Of a stretch of 64,000 bases of DNA, positions 7,971 to 15,917 are shown piece by piece. The stretch spans positions 186,001 to 250,000 of the forward strand of contig NZ_QEXM01000042.1 of assembly GCF_004127445.1 (NCBI RefSeq), in the 5' to 3' direction. A model generated the notes under the pieces. That model saw only the letters and a list, made by a program, of their open reading frames with translations, did no database searches and had not been told where the DNA came from. This DNA is from Streptomyces alfalfae (GTDB taxonomy: Bacteria; Actinomycetota; Actinomycetes; Streptomycetales; Streptomycetaceae). Position numbers and translations under genes: made by a program. The stretch's first letter is position 1. Every line of letters starts with the position of its first letter.

Positions 7971-8477
7971 ATGTTCGCCACGCACACCGTCGAGACCGCG
8001 CCCGCCGAGTCCCGCCCCGCCATGGAGCGGGTGGCCAAGGCCTTCGGGCAGCTCCCCGACGCCGTCGCCCGTCTCGCCGCCTCGCCCGAACTGCTCAACG
8101 GTTTCCTGGACATGAGCGCGGCCTTCGAGCGCACCACGCTGGAGCCCGTGGCCCGCGAGACCGTCATCATGACCGTCGCCGTCCGCAACGACTGCCACGT
8201 CTGCGTGGCGCTGCACACGGGCAAGCTGCGCAAGCTGGGCGCGGACGGCGCGGTCGTCGCCGCCCTGCGCGAGCAGCGCCCCGTACCCGACGAGCGCCTC
8301 GAAGCTGTACGGGTCTTCACGCTGGCCGTTCTCGCGACGGCGGGCGGTGTCGACGACGACGGCGTCAAGGCGTTCCTCGCCCACGGCTACACCGAGCGGA
8401 ACGCGCTCGAAGTCGTCCTCGGCATCGGCACGTACACGATGTCCACCCTCGCGAACCGGCTCACACGCGCGGCGTGA
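7971..8477 (+). CDS. carboxymuconolactone decarboxylase / AhpD-like peroxidase
   Basis: A 168-residue all-helical protein of the CMD/AhpD family, which reduces hydroperoxides through a redox Cys pair. The AhpD active-site pattern E-x11-C-x2-C-x3-H is complete: E63, C75, C78 and H82 in RETVIMTVAVRNDCHVC and the following residues. The start MFATHTVETA at 7971 has AGGGGA about nine bases upstream; a longer frame from 7896 would run through the operators. Its divergence from a MarR gene with shared palindromes suggests induction by electrophiles or oxidants. Confidence 0.85.
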   Translation: MFATHTVETAPAESRPAMERVAKAFGQLPDAVARLAASPELLNGFLDMSAAFERTTLEPVARETVIMTVAVRNDCHVCVALHTGKLRKLGADGAVVAALREQRPVPDERLEAVRVFTLAVLATAGGVDDDGVKAFLAHGYTERNALEVVLGIGTYTMSTLANRLTRAA

Positions 8478-8482
8478 CGGCG

Positions 8483-8722
8483 TTACGGGGTGGTGGCGTG
8501 CGTCAGGAACTCCGTCCAGGCGGACGGGGCGACGCGGAGGGCGGGGCCTTCGGGGTTCTTGGAGTCGCGGACGTGGATGGTGGCGGGGGTGTGCGCCACC
8601 TCGACGCACTCGCCGCCCTGATCACCGCTGTGGCTGGACTTCGTCCAGGGCAGCGCTACCTCGACGCATTCGCCTTCACCGCTGCTGTAACTGCTCTTGC
8701 GCCAAAGGTAGTTTGCACTCAT
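8483..8722 (-). CDS. DUF397 domain protein with duplicated N-terminal motif
   Basis: A 79-residue DUF397 protein, the actinomycete family that travels with XRE/DUF5753 regulators. BldB-associated and antitoxin-like roles have been proposed, but the biochemistry is unclear. The family motif appears twice: W-R-K-S-S-Y-S-S-G-E-G-E-C-V-E-V-A at residues 7-23 and W-T-K-S-S-H-S-G-D-Q-G-G-E-C-V-E-V-A at 26-43. The usual V-R-D-S-K and the C-terminal W-x-x-F-L follow. Its ATG overlaps the stop of the upstream XRE gene (ATGA, 8719-8722), so the two are translationally coupled. Confidence 0.85.
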   Translation of the reverse strand: MSANYLWRKSSYSSGEGECVEVALPWTKSSHSGDQGGECVEVAHTPATIHVRDSKNPEGPALRVAPSAWTEFLTHATTP

Positions 8723-9528
8723 AGGTCCCGCGCCCCCTTCTCGATCAGCGTCGCCGACTCCTCGGGCGTCAGCGCCTGTGCGCGCAGAATGCCATATTTC
8801 CCGAACAGGTTGCTCAGTGCCGGCTGTTCGGTGACGAAGTAGCCCCCGCTCGGCGCTTCGACGTAGGCGAGCTGACGGCGCATGTCTGTGTCCAGCAGGA
8901 TCATTGGGCCGGTGAGCCCTGCGTGCACATGGCGGCCATGTGGCATGACCTGAAGTTCGACATGCCGAAGCCGACCGAGTTCGAGAAGGTGGCGTAGCTG
9001 TTCCTTCAGGACCGGGGGTCCGCCGAGGGGGCGGGTCAGCAGGCTCTGCTCCAGCACGTAACTGATGCTCGGCGGAGGTTTGCGGTGAAACATCTCCCCT
9101 CGCTCCAGCCTGGCCGCGACTCGCGCCTCCACCTCGTCGTCATCCAGTGAGGGGTAGCAGTTGCTGTTGTAGACCGCGCGTGCGTACGCCGCAGTCTGAA
9201 GTGACCCAGGAATTACCAGCGTTTGATAGGCGTGGATACCGACCGCTTTCCGTTCCTCGGCCAGGTAATCCTCCGTCCACGCCGGAAGCACCCGGTGGCC
9301 GAACTCCTTCTCCGCGAGAAGCGTCAGTGCACCCTGTGCACCAAGGAACTGGTCCGCCAGCTCGGCCAACCTGCCCCGGGGCGCCCGCTCGCCCCGTTCC
9401 ACCATCGCCACCTGCGACTTGGAGTACTGGACATGCGTGCCCAGCGCCTCCTGTGTGATCCCGGCCCGCTCGCGGTAGAACCGCAACAGCGCGCCGAACG
9501 TCTCCGAGCCCCGCTCACCCTGGTGCAC
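8719..9528 (-). CDS. XRE-type regulator with DUF5753
   Basis: A 269-residue regulator with an N-terminal helix-turn-helix (ETFGALLRFYRERAGITQEALGTHVQYSKSQVAMVERGERAP, about residues 8-50) and a C-terminal DUF5753 domain (from about residue 95, with YVLEQSLLTRPLGGPPVLKEQL and EAPSGGYFVTEQPALSNLFGKYGILRA). These proteins pair with DUF397 partners in streptomycetes and affect development or antibiotic production in some cases. The start is the GTG at 9528, with GGGGAGG five bases upstream. The ATG at 9630 would add a Cys-rich leader with no similarity to the family. Confidence 0.86.
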   Translation of the reverse strand: MHQGERGSETFGALLRFYRERAGITQEALGTHVQYSKSQVAMVERGERAPRGRLAELADQFLGAQGALTLLAEKEFGHRVLPAWTEDYLAEERKAVGIHAYQTLVIPGSLQTAAYARAVYNSNCYPSLDDDEVEARVAARLERGEMFHRKPPPSISYVLEQSLLTRPLGGPPVLKEQLRHLLELGRLRHVELQVMPHGRHVHAGLTGPMILLDTDMRRQLAYVEAPSGGYFVTEQPALSNLFGKYGILRAQALTPEESATLIEKGARDL

Positions 9529-9602
9529 AACGACCTCCCCAAGTGCACAGCCCCGCACCGCTCCCGCGAGACACGGGTCACAGTTTGTGACCGTCCATAA
9601 GC

Positions 9603-10022
9603 ATGTGGCGCATGAACTGGGAAACCTCACCGCTCAGGGTGCACGACTGGATTCCGGCGTCGGGGCACGCGCTGCGGCACGCCGGTATCCACTTCGACGC
9701 CGTACGCGTCGACGGCCCGCCCGGCGAGCGGATCATGTACGACCTGACGCAGCTCACGGAGTTCCACGTGGGGCCCGTCATCCGCGAAGCGACCGGCGCG
9801 CGCTACTTCTACTTCCTGCTCCCGCCGGGAACCGCGAAGTCGTACGGCTGGCCGGCCGGAGCGCGCCCCCTGGGGCGGTCCTCAGCGGGTTTCGCCTACG
9901 TCGGCGTACCCGCGCTCGACGGCTGGACCTGGCCGCTGGACTGGAGGTCACTGCCGACGGCGGAAGCCCCTTTCATCGAGGGGCAGTTGCTTCACGACGT
10001 GACGAGACGCGTGGCACGGTGA
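9603..10022 (+). CDS. conserved hypothetical protein
   Basis: A 139-residue protein I do not recognise with certainty. It has an alternating pattern (FDAVRVDGPPGERIMYDL, GARYFYFLLPPGTAKSYGW, FAYVGVPALDGWTWPLDW). That resembles the N-terminal strands of the short primase/polymerase-like proteins of streptomycetes, but without the acidic active site. It starts at ATG 9603 or 9612 (MNWETSPL), both without a clear ribosome site. It lies 75 bp from the XRE gene and diverges from it. Its last 31 bp overlap the 3' end of the convergent SGNH gene. Confidence 0.65.
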   Translation: MWRMNWETSPLRVHDWIPASGHALRHAGIHFDAVRVDGPPGERIMYDLTQLTEFHVGPVIREATGARYFYFLLPPGTAKSYGWPAGARPLGRSSAGFAYVGVPALDGWTWPLDWRSLPTAEAPFIEGQLLHDVTRRVAR

Positions 10023-10696
10023 TCCAGCCCGCCGAGCCCCCATCCCTGCGCCAGCGCCCGGGCGAAGGCGTCCGCCAGTTTGTGCTCGCCGCTCGCGTTC
10101 GGGTGCGTGCCGTCGTACGTGTCGGTGTGGATGTCGTACGACTCCGGGCGCGACGCCAGGAGGAGCGGCGAGGCCGCCGTGTCCAGGTCCGCGACCGTCT
10201 TCGCTAGGAGTTCGTTGAAGCGGGCCACCTCGGCCGCGAAGGGCGCGTCCGAGGTGGCGCGGATGTTGGGTATGACCGGGAGCAGGACCATCCGGATGCG
10301 GGGGGCCGCCGAGCGCGCCCCCGCGACGAAGGCGCGGACGTTCGCCGCCGTCTGGTCCGCGTTCGTGTAGAAGCCCAGGTCTATCAGGCCGAGGGAGACG
10401 AGCAGGACGTCCGCAGGGTCGTCCGTGAGCGCGCCGGGGATCGCGGGCGCCATGTGCAGCCAGCCCTCGCCCCAGCCCGCCAGGTGGTTGCGGGGGAACG
10501 CCGGGTCGGGGTCGGCGTAGTCGAACGACACGGGCTCGCCCGCCGCCTTGTCGTACAGGGCGGTGCGCGGGCCGACCACGGCGAAGCCGTCGTCGCCGAG
10601 AGTGGCGCGCAGGTGCTGCCACATCCGGAGGCGCCAGGTGTGTTCCCCGGCGCTTCCGATGGTCATCGAGTCGCCGACGAACATGAACCTGAGCAT
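9992..10696 (-). CDS. SGNH/GDSL family hydrolase
   Basis: A 234-residue esterase/lipase-like protein of the SGNH fold. Block I is FVGDSMT (Ser at about residue 10, the nucleophile), a Gly-containing block follows in HLAGWGEGW, a block III-like position is in LLPVIPNI, and block V with the catalytic Asp/His is in TYDGTHPNASGEHKLADAFARAL. There is no signal peptide, so it is probably cytoplasmic. Start MLRFMF at 10696; the longer frame to 10747 adds non-conserved residues. Its 3' end overlaps the convergent hypothetical gene by 31 bp. Confidence 0.82.
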   Translation of the reverse strand: MLRFMFVGDSMTIGSAGEHTWRLRMWQHLRATLGDDGFAVVGPRTALYDKAAGEPVSFDYADPDPAFPRNHLAGWGEGWLHMAPAIPGALTDDPADVLLVSLGLIDLGFYTNADQTAANVRAFVAGARSAAPRIRMVLLPVIPNIRATSDAPFAAEVARFNELLAKTVADLDTAASPLLLASRPESYDIHTDTYDGTHPNASGEHKLADAFARALAQGWGLGGLDHRATRLVTS

Positions 10697-10782
10697 CCGC
10701 TCATCATGGCGGATCGGGCGGGGCCCCTGCGATGTGAGGCTGAGCACGCCCCGGCGACGGCGCGAATGGCACGCTTGGGCCC

Positions 10783-11796
10783 ATGCGTTCGCTCAGGGCT
10801 GTTCCGGTTCCGTCCCTCCTCGCCGTCGCCACCGTGCTGTCCCTCGCCGTGGCGACGCCCGCCGCGGCCGACGACGGGCACGACGGTTTCACCATCGAGG
10901 ACCCGAGGATCGTCGAGTCCAGCGGCCTCGCCGCGTCCCGCGCCCACCCCGGCGTCTACTGGACGCACAACGACCAGGACAAGGGCGCCTACCTGTACGC
11001 CGTCGACGCGAAGACGGGGAAGACCGTCGCCACCGTCACCATGACCGGTGTGGGCGCCCCGCGCGACGTGGAGGCCATCTCCGTGGGCGCGGACGGCAAC
11101 CTGTACGTCGGGGACATCGGCGACAACCTCGGCGGCACGTGGTCGAACGTCTGGATCTACCGGCTGCCCGAGCCGAAGAAGCTGGCGGACCAGTCGATCC
11201 GCGCCACGCAGTACGTCGTGAAGTACGCCGACGGAGCGCGCGACGCGGAGGCGCTGATGGTGCACCCGAAGACCGGACGGATCTACATCGCGGACAAGAA
11301 GGAGGACGGCGGCAGCCTCTACGAGGGGCCCGCCCGGATGTCCGCCTCCGGCGCCAACGTCTTCAAGCGCGTCGGCGCCACCGACCTGTGGGTGACGGAC
11401 GGCGCCTTCTCCCCCGACGGCGAGCAGCTCTCGCTGCGCGGCTACTTCGGCGGCGTCTCGTACACCTGGAAGGGGGCGGGGAAGATGCCCGCGCGGGAGG
11501 GGCGGCTGAGCGTGCCGATCCAGCGGCAGGGCGAGTCCGTCACGTACACCCCGGACGGCACGACCCTGATGTACGGCACCGAGGGCGGGCGGAGCGCGGT
11601 CACGCCCGTGGAGGCCAAGGGGAAGGGCGGCGGCTCCGACTCCTCCGGTCCGGGCTCCGGTTCGGCGTCGGGGGGCGACGGCGGCGGCATGGACGGCGGG
11701 GTCAAGACCGGGGCCGTCGTCTTCGGGGCCGTGCTGCTCGCCTTCCTGGGCCTGAAGCGCCTCTCGCGGCGGGGCTCGGGCACGCGGGGCAGGTAG
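10783..11796 (+). CDS. secreted beta-propeller-like protein with C-terminal membrane anchor
   Basis: A 337-residue exported protein. Residues 1-28 form a Sec signal peptide (MRSLRAVPVPSLLAVATVLS, then AVATPAAA, cleavage near ADD). The mature part has repeating strands with Asp/Gly turns (VYWTHNDQDKGAYLYAVDAKTGKTVATV, ISVGADGNLYVGDIGDN, LMVHPKTGRIYIADKK, AFSPDGEQLSLRGY), which suggests a propeller. A Gly/Ser-rich linker (about 280-305) leads to a hydrophobic helix (GAVVFGAVLLAFLGLKRLS) and a basic tail, an anchor with the propeller outside the cell. I know no ligand or enzyme activity for it. Confidence 0.75.
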   Translation: MRSLRAVPVPSLLAVATVLSLAVATPAAADDGHDGFTIEDPRIVESSGLAASRAHPGVYWTHNDQDKGAYLYAVDAKTGKTVATVTMTGVGAPRDVEAISVGADGNLYVGDIGDNLGGTWSNVWIYRLPEPKKLADQSIRATQYVVKYADGARDAEALMVHPKTGRIYIADKKEDGGSLYEGPARMSASGANVFKRVGATDLWVTDGAFSPDGEQLSLRGYFGGVSYTWKGAGKMPAREGRLSVPIQRQGESVTYTPDGTTLMYGTEGGRSAVTPVEAKGKGGGSDSSGPGSGSASGGDGGGMDGGVKTGAVVFGAVLLAFLGLKRLSRRGSGTRGR

Positions 11797-11820
11797 GGCC
11801 CGAGAGGGGGCCCGCCGGGG

Positions 11821-12594
11821 TCAGGCCCCGGTCTCCGCCTCGCGCCGGGCCGCCACCAGGACGTCGAGGCCGTCGAGCAGCCGCTGGAGCCCGAACTCGA
11901 AGTGGTCGAAGTCCGAGCCGAAGGCGTCCTCGGAGAGGCCCGCGAGCGCCGGGTACTTGCCGCTCATCATGATCCGCTCCAGGGTCGGCTGCTGCGCCTC
12001 CCAGAACGCCTCGTCGGTCAGGCCGCTCTTCTTCACGGCCTCCACCTCGTGCACCTGGGTGCGGGCGACCCCGGTGACGTACCCCTCCACCGCGACGATG
12101 ACGCCGATCAGTTCGGGGTCGGTCAGGCCCATCGGCGCGATGCGGGTGAGGGTCCTGTCCAGGCCGCCGACCGCGCCGGGGCCGAGCACCGGGCGGGCCT
12201 GGTTGACGTGGAGCAGCCAGGGGTGCCGGCGGTAGAGGACGAGGGTCTCGCGGGCGTACGTCTCGACGCCCTCGCGCCAGCCGCCGGACCAGGGCTCCTC
12301 TTCCTCCGGCGGGGTGTACACCCGGTCCAGCATCAGGTCGAGCAGGTCGCCCTTGCCGGGGACGTAGCGGTACAGGGACATCGTGCCGGTGCCCAGCTCC
12401 GTGGAGAGGCGGCGCATGGAGACCGCCGTGAGCCCTTCGGCGTCGGCGAGGCGCACCGCCTCCGTGACGATCCGGTCCAGGGTGAGCGCCGGCTTCGGTC
12501 CGCGCGTGGGGCGCACGCCGTCGCCCCAGAGCAGTTCGAGGCTGCGGGTGATGTCGCTGCCGGTGCGCTGGATGTCGCCGCCTGTGCTCGTCAT
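11821..12594 (-). CDS. TetR/AcrR family regulator of the divergent ABC exporter
   Basis: A 257-residue regulator with an unusually long N-terminus. The HTH is at about residues 40-85 (LDRIVTEAVRLADAEGLTAVSMRRLSTELGTGTMSLYRYVPGKGDLLDLMLD), followed by a TetR_C_1-type ligand domain (from YRRHPWLLHVNQARPVLGPGAV). This subgroup controls divergent DrrAB-like exporters. It reads away from such an exporter with 139 bp between, and four GTAC-N3-GTAC boxes sit there, the nearest 31 bp from its start. Autorepression plus repression of the exporter is the likely role. The ligand is unknown. Confidence 0.88.
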   Translation of the reverse strand: MTSTGGDIQRTGSDITRSLELLWGDGVRPTRGPKPALTLDRIVTEAVRLADAEGLTAVSMRRLSTELGTGTMSLYRYVPGKGDLLDLMLDRVYTPPEEEEPWSGGWREGVETYARETLVLYRRHPWLLHVNQARPVLGPGAVGGLDRTLTRIAPMGLTDPELIGVIVAVEGYVTGVARTQVHEVEAVKKSGLTDEAFWEAQQPTLERIMMSGKYPALAGLSEDAFGSDFDHFEFGLQRLLDGLDVLVAARREAETGA

Positions 12595-12624
12595 GACCTC
12601 ACCCTAATCGCCCGGCCGCGAACC

Positions 12625-12707
12625 GGGTACACCGTACCCAAAGAATTGTGTACGGTGTACCCAGACGGACTGAGTACGGCGTACTCATATCTGGGTGCGG
12701 TGTACCG
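12625..12707. promoter_or_regulatory. four-box TetR operator array
   Basis: Four copies of a GTAC-N3-GTAC palindrome are present: GGGTAC-ACC-GTACCC (12625-12639), GTGTAC-GGT-GTACCC (12648-12662), GAGTAC-GGC-GTACTC (12672-12686) and the weaker GGGTGC-GGT-GTACCG (12693-12707). Centres are 23, 24 and 21 bp apart, about two helical turns, so dimers could sit on one face of the DNA. The array fills the space between the TetR gene and the ABC exporter operon. Confidence 0.7.
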
Positions 12708-12733
12708 GCAAGGGGCGATCTGGAGGGCGGGCG

Positions 12734-13738
12734 ATGAACGGCGACGGCTTCGCGGTACGGGCCGAAGGGCTGCGCAAGCGCTACGGCGACAAAGACGCGC
12801 TGGACGGCTTCGACCTGCGCGTCGAACAGGGCACGGTGCACGGACTCCTCGGACCCAACGGCGCGGGCAAGACCACCGCCGTGCGGATTCTCTCCACCCT
12901 CGTACGGCTCGACAGCGGCCACGCCGAGGTGGCCGGCGCCGACGTGGTGCGCGAACCCGCCCTGGTGCGCGCCCGCATCGGCCTGACCGGGCAGTACGCG
13001 GCGGTCGACGAGATCCTCACCGGTCGGCAGAACCTGGAGATGTTCGGCCGCCTCTTCCACCTGGGCGCCCGCAGGGCCGCGCTCCGGGCCCGAGAACTCC
13101 TCGAACAGTTCCACCTGGAGGACGCGGCGGAGAAGGGCGCGGGCCAGTACAGCGGCGGCATGCGGCGCCGCCTCGACCTCGCCGCCTCGATGATCCTCGC
13201 CCCCGGCGTGCTCTTCCTCGACGAGCCGACCACCGGCCTCGACCCCCGCAGCCGCCTGGAGGTCTGGGACACCGTGCGGGACCTCGTCGCCCGCGGGACG
13301 ACCGTGCTGCTGACCACCCAGTACCTGGAGGAGGCCGACCGGCTCGCCTCCCGCGTCACCGTCATCGACCGGGGCCGGGCCATCGCCGACGACACCCCCG
13401 ACGGGCTGAAGAACACCGTCGGCGGCAGCCACCTCGACGTCGTCGTACGCGAAACCGCCGACCTGCCCGCGGCCGTCCGCGCCGTCCGCCGGGTCTGCGC
13501 GGGCGAACCGCTCGTCGTCGACGTGGAGCGCCGCGTGCAGGCCGCCGTCACCGACCGGGTCCGCGCCCTCACCGACATGGCGCGCACCCTCCAGGACGAG
13601 GGCGTCGCCGTCGAGGACATCGGCCTGCGCAGGCCGAGCCTGGACGACGTGTTCCTGCGGCTGACCGGCCAGACCTCCGGGACCGCCGCGGCCCCCGGGA
13701 CCACCGCCGTGCCGGACGAGAAGGAGGTCGCGGCATGA
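12734..13738 (+). CDS. ABC exporter ATP-binding protein (DrrA type)
   Basis: A 334-residue ATPase subunit of a drug/antibiotic-type ABC exporter, peripheral at the membrane. Walker A is GPNGAGKTT at about residues 38-46, the Q-loop lies in IGLTGQYAAVDEILTG, the signature is YSGGMRRRLDLAASM, Walker B is VLFLDEPTTGLD and the H-loop region is TTQYLEEADRL (Gln/Tyr in place of the common His). The C-terminal about 90 residues are the DrrA/DUF4162 extension. ATG at 12734 has GGAGGG seven bases upstream. Its stop overlaps the permease start (ATGA, 13735-13738). Expression is probably controlled by the four operator boxes upstream. Confidence 0.9.
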   Translation: MNGDGFAVRAEGLRKRYGDKDALDGFDLRVEQGTVHGLLGPNGAGKTTAVRILSTLVRLDSGHAEVAGADVVREPALVRARIGLTGQYAAVDEILTGRQNLEMFGRLFHLGARRAALRARELLEQFHLEDAAEKGAGQYSGGMRRRLDLAASMILAPGVLFLDEPTTGLDPRSRLEVWDTVRDLVARGTTVLLTTQYLEEADRLASRVTVIDRGRAIADDTPDGLKNTVGGSHLDVVVRETADLPAAVRAVRRVCAGEPLVVDVERRVQAAVTDRVRALTDMARTLQDEGVAVEDIGLRRPSLDDVFLRLTGQTSGTAAAPGTTAVPDEKEVAA

Positions 13739-14577
13739 GCGTCGCCCTCACCGTCGACCCCTCGCGCGAGCGCCCGCACGGACGCCTCTTCTGGGCCCTC
13801 GCCGACAGCGGGAACGTCACCCGCCGCTACCTCACCCACTTCCTGCGCCAGCCTGTCACCATCGCCTGGCAACTGGGCTTCCCGATCATCTCCGTCCTCC
13901 TGTACGGGTTCGTCTTCGGCGAGGCGATGAAGGTGCCCGGGGGCGGCGACGACGGCGACTACAAGCAGTTCCTGATGCCCGGCATGTTCGTGATGACCAT
14001 GGCCTTCGGCTTCATGAACACCGCCATGGCCGTGGTCACCGACGCCTCCAAGGGCGTGATCGACCGCTTCCGCTCCATGCCCATGGCGCCGTCGGCCGTC
14101 GCCTCGGGGCGCGGGGTCGCCGACCTCGTCGTGGCCTGCGCGGAACTGACCATCCTCGCGGCGACCGCGCTGGCCATCGGCTGGCGCTCCAGCGGCGGAC
14201 TCCTCGACACCGCCCTCGCCTTCGCGCTGCTGCTGCTCCTGCGGTTCAGCCTGATCTGGGTGGGCGTCTACCTCGGCCTCGTCGTGCCGACGCCCGAGGC
14301 CGCGGGCGGGCTCTACGCGGTCGCCTTCCCGCTCACGATGATCTCCAGCGTCTTCGTGGCGCCGTCCCTGATGCCGGACTGGCTGGCCCCGGTCGCCGCG
14401 TGGAACCCGGTCTCGTCGACGGGCACGGCCGCGCGCGAACTCTTCGGCAACCCGGGCGCGGGCGGCGGCACATGGGTGGAGCAGCACGCCGTGCTGATGG
14501 CGGTGGTGTGGCCGCTGGCGATCTCGCTGGTCTTCCTGCCGCTGGCGGTACGGAGGTTCAAGGCGCTGAGCCGCTGA
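13735..14577 (+). CDS. ABC-2 type exporter permease (DrrB type)
   Basis: A 280-residue membrane subunit with six predicted spans, starting after a cytoplasmic region of about 40 residues (TRRYLTHFLRQPVTIAWQLGFPIISVLLYGFVFGEAM). The ABC-2 features GVIDRFRSMPMAPSAVASGRGVADL and the C-terminal FVAPSLMPDWLAPVAAWNPVSSTGTAARELFGNPG are clear and typical of DrrB-like subunits. It is coupled to the ATPase gene by a 4-bp overlap, and together they form a homodimeric-type exporter. The transported compound is unknown, probably a hydrophobic drug or lipid. Confidence 0.88.
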   Translation: MSVALTVDPSRERPHGRLFWALADSGNVTRRYLTHFLRQPVTIAWQLGFPIISVLLYGFVFGEAMKVPGGGDDGDYKQFLMPGMFVMTMAFGFMNTAMAVVTDASKGVIDRFRSMPMAPSAVASGRGVADLVVACAELTILAATALAIGWRSSGGLLDTALAFALLLLLRFSLIWVGVYLGLVVPTPEAAGGLYAVAFPLTMISSVFVAPSLMPDWLAPVAAWNPVSSTGTAARELFGNPGAGGGTWVEQHAVLMAVVWPLAISLVFLPLAVRRFKALSR

Positions 14578-14581
14578 GACA

Positions 14582-14619
14582 CGGAGACCCCGCGCCCCAT
14601 CAGGGGCGCGGGGTCTCCG
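14582..14619. terminator. 17-bp stem bidirectional terminator
   Basis: CGGAGACCCCGCGCCCC (14582-14598) pairs perfectly with 14603-14619 around an ATCA loop. It lies 4 bp after the permease stop and between that gene and convergent serC, so it can serve both transcripts. Confidence 0.85.
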
Positions 14620-14671
14620 CACGACCGGCCACGTCCGGCCCGCGGACGGGAACCGGTCGGCAAGCGTGGTG

Positions 14672-15790
14672 TCAGAGCTTCTCGATCACGTGGTCGACGC
14701 ACTTCGTGAGCGCCTCGACGTCCGCCGGGTCGACGGCCGGGTACATCGCGATGCGCAGCTGGTTGCGGCCCAGCTTGCGGTACGGCTCGGTGTCCACGAT
14801 GCCGTTGGCGCGCAGCACCTTGGCGACCGCGGAGGCGTCGACCTCGTCCGCGAAGTCGATCGTGCCGACCACGTGCGAGCGCTTCGCCGGGTCGGTGACG
14901 AACGGCGTCGCGTACTTCGAGTCGTCCGCCCAGCCGTACAGCGCCCGCGCGGACGCCGCCGTGCGGCCGGTGGTGAACTCCAGGCCGCCCTGGGAGTTCA
15001 TCCAGTCCAGCTGCTCGGCGAGCAGGAAGTACGTGGCGAGCGCCGGGGTGTTGTACGTCTGGTTCTTGCGGGAGTTGTCGATCGCCGTCGGCAGCGAGAA
15101 GAACTCCGGCACGTGCCGGCCCGAGGCGTGGATGCGCTCGGCCCGCTCGATCGCGGCAGGGGAGAAGACGGCGATCCACAGGCCGCCGTCGGACGCGAAG
15201 GACTTCTGCGGGGCGAAGTAGTAGACGTCGGTCTCGGTGATGTCGACCGGCAGGCCGCCCGCGGCGGACGTGGCGTCCACCAGGACGAGCGAACCGGCGT
15301 CGGCGCCCGCGACGCGCTTGACGGGGGCCGCGACACCGGTGGAGGTCTCGTTCTGCGTGAAGGCGTAGACGTCGACGCCCGCCTCCGCGCTCGGCTCGGG
15401 GTGCGTGCCCGGCTCGCTGGAGATGACGGTCGGCTCGGCCAGCCACGGGGCGAGCTTGGCCGCCTTCGCGAACTTCGAGGAGAACTCGCCGAAGCTCAGG
15501 TGCTGCGACTTGTCGTCGATCAGGCCGTGCGTCGCCACGTCCCAGAACGCGGTGGAGCCTCCGTTGCCCATGACCACCTCGTACCCCTCGGGGAGGGAGA
15601 AGAGGTCCTTGACGCCCTCGACCACGCGGCCGACCAGGTTCTTGACCGGGGCCTGGCGGTGGGACGTACCGAGCAGGGAGGTTCCGGTCGCTGCGAGGGC
15701 GTCCAGCGCCTCGGTGCGCACCTTGGAGGGGCCCGAGCCGAAACGGCCGTCGGCGGGCTTCATGTCAGCGGGAATCTGGATCTCAGCCAC
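14672..15790 (-). CDS. serC: phosphoserine aminotransferase
   Basis: A PLP enzyme converting 3-phosphohydroxypyruvate and glutamate to phosphoserine and 2-oxoglutarate in serine biosynthesis (also used in vitamin B6 synthesis in some bacteria). It has 372 residues, the length of the actinobacterial SerC class. Features are FGSGPSKVRTEAL near the N-terminus, TSHRQAPVKNLV, the PLP-lysine segment YYFAPQKSFASDGGLW (Lys of the Schiff base), NQTYNTPALATYFL and RIAMYPAVDPADVEAL near the end. It stands as a single gene, with its own terminator hairpin downstream at 14582-14619. Confidence 0.93.
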   Translation of the reverse strand: MAEIQIPADMKPADGRFGSGPSKVRTEALDALAATGTSLLGTSHRQAPVKNLVGRVVEGVKDLFSLPEGYEVVMGNGGSTAFWDVATHGLIDDKSQHLSFGEFSSKFAKAAKLAPWLAEPTVISSEPGTHPEPSAEAGVDVYAFTQNETSTGVAAPVKRVAGADAGSLVLVDATSAAGGLPVDITETDVYYFAPQKSFASDGGLWIAVFSPAAIERAERIHASGRHVPEFFSLPTAIDNSRKNQTYNTPALATYFLLAEQLDWMNSQGGLEFTTGRTAASARALYGWADDSKYATPFVTDPAKRSHVVGTIDFADEVDASAVAKVLRANGIVDTEPYRKLGRNQLRIAMYPAVDPADVEALTKCVDHVIEKL

Positions 15791-15870
15791 GGGGTGAGCC
15801 TAGCGGCTCAGGGCGCGGCGTTCCTCTGGTGTCCGCCGGGTGAGATCCGCACCCCGAGCCGTGTGACCGC

Positions 15871-15917
15871 CTCGGGGCTTGGCCCCGGATCCCGCTCCTC
15901 AAGCGCCGGAGGGGCTG
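15871..15917. repeat. dispersed 3'-end repeat, copy 1
   Basis: The core CCTCAAGCGCCGGAGGGGC (15897-15915) follows a small GC hairpin (GGGGC-TTG-GCCCC, 15874-15886) and overlaps the stop of the P450 gene. A second copy of the core, inverted, lies at 37355-37373 with 16 of 19 positions equal. I recall similar intergenic elements in very many streptomycete genomes, at gene ends. Confidence 0.55.
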
